DNA from: Candidatus Omnitrophota bacterium
GTDB lineage: Bacteria > Omnitrophota > Gorgyraeia > Gorgyraeales > Gorgyraeaceae
Reading direction: 5' to 3'
Length of the DNA: 5,354 nucleotides
Assembly (NCBI GenBank): GCA_013202925.1
Contig: JABMRA010000127.1
Coordinates: 1-5,354, forward strand
Positions 4,773 to 5,354 of the stretch are shown here, in pieces (positions within the stretch are counted from its first letter, which is position 1; every line of letters starts with the position of its first letter). Position numbers and translations under genes: made by a program. The notes beneath the pieces were generated by a model. It had not been told where the DNA came from. It did not search any database and was given only the letters and a program-made list of their open reading frames with translations.

Positions 4773-5354
4773 ATGAATCTTCTAATCAAAAACGGCTTTG
4801 TAGTAGACCCGGTTAATAAAATAGAGGCAGTAATTGATATCCTTGTAGCAGGAGGCAAGGTATCCATGGTGGCCAAAGGTATAACAGCAGGCGCGGACAC
4901 TATAATAGACGCCAAGGACAAGATAGTTATGCCAGGTATCGTGGATATGCATGTCCATTTAAGGGAGCCAGGCAGGGAGGACAAGGAAACAGTTGCGAGC
5001 GGGACAGAGGCAGCAGCCAAAGGCGGGGTGACAAGCGTCCTGGCCATGCCGAATACGCTTCCCGCGATTGACTGCGCGAAAAACGTAAATGCCTTAAAAG
5101 ATATTATAAAGAACAGCGCGAAGGTAGATGTGTTTATTGCCGGGGCAATAACTATTGCCCGTTCGGGAAAGAAGCTGTGCGATATAGGCGCCTTAAAGAA
5201 ACAGGGCGCGATTGCTATTTCTGATGACGGCTCGTCCGTGGACTCTGGCGAAATAATGCTGGATGCATTTAGTAAGGCAAAGAAGGAAAATCTTATTGTG
5301 ATCTGCCACTCTGAAGATAATGCTCTTTCAGGAAAAGGCCTGGTGAATCTCGGT
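4773..5354 (+). CDS. pyrC: Dihydroorotase, class I (partial, 3' end off window)
   Basis: It cyclises N-carbamoyl-aspartate to dihydroorotate, the step after PyrB. The 194 visible codons are open to the window edge, against a family length of roughly 425-430 aa. The N-terminal strands MNLLIKNGFVVDP are typical of cyclic amidohydrolases. DMHVHLREPG (58-67) gives zinc ligands H60 and H62 and the substrate arginine R64. GGVTSVLAMPNT (84-95) carries the substrate asparagine N94. SDDG (150-153) has the metal/catalytic D151, and CHSED (178-182) the next zinc ligand H179. An Asp, not a carboxylated Lys, bridges the metals, and the HVHLREPG form marks class I (Bacillus/Aquifex-like). ATG 4773 has GGGAG (4760-4764) 8 nt upstream. 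It is last in the visible pyrR-pyrB-pyrC order. Confidence 0.95.
   Translation, partial: MNLLIKNGFVVDPVNKIEAVIDILVAGGKVSMVAKGITAGADTIIDAKDKIVMPGIVDMHVHLREPGREDKETVASGTEAAAKGGVTSVLAMPNTLPAIDCAKNVNALKDIIKNSAKVDVFIAGAITIARSGKKLCDIGALKKQGAIAISDDGSSVDSGEIMLDAFSKAKKENLIVICHSEDNALSGKGLVNLG

Overview
The window is bacterial chromosomal DNA. It is gene-dense, all genes lie on the + strand, and base composition is moderate. Arg is often AGG and Ile often ATA. A palindromic repeat with TCATTGCGAGG/CCTCGCAATGA ends, a TreT-like synthase beside otsAB, and a PyrR attenuator outside an obvious Firmicutes setting suggest an environmental, Gram-negative-type lineage. Omnitrophota, Nitrospirota or Desulfobacterota would fit, but the phylum is a low-confidence guess. 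No mobile genes, CRISPR arrays, tRNAs or rRNAs were seen.

The left half (1-2977) is a trehalose cluster. It holds the 3' end of otsA (trehalose-6-phosphate synthase), a 96-bp palindromic repeat, otsB (trehalose-6-phosphate phosphatase), an uncharacterised internally duplicated protein (DUF5752-like), and a GT4 TreT-type trehalose synthase whose start overlaps the DUF5752-like gene by 17 nt. Two routes to trehalose are therefore encoded side by side: OtsA/OtsB through trehalose-6-phosphate, and TreT directly from a nucleotide sugar plus glucose. The uncharacterised protein is translationally linked to the second route.

The right half (about 2973-5354) is the start of a pyrimidine biosynthesis operon, pyrR-pyrB-pyrC. 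It has a promoter with perfect TTGACA and TATAAT hexamers 16 bp apart. A leader of about 115 nt follows, containing a PyrR-binding hairpin with a CNGNGA hexaloop, a predicted antiterminator and a strong intrinsic terminator. The likely pyrR ribosome-binding site lies inside the terminator stem, and a short leader ORF reads through the terminator into the pyrR start, so transcriptional and translational control may be layered. pyrR and pyrB overlap by 8 nt. pyrB and pyrC are separated by an unusual inverted array of 7-bp repeats, and pyrC (class I dihydroorotase) runs off the window end.

The best candidates for something undescribed are the duplicated DUF5752-like protein in the trehalose cluster, the leader ORF interleaved with the PyrR attenuator, and the inverted heptad array between pyrB and pyrC.
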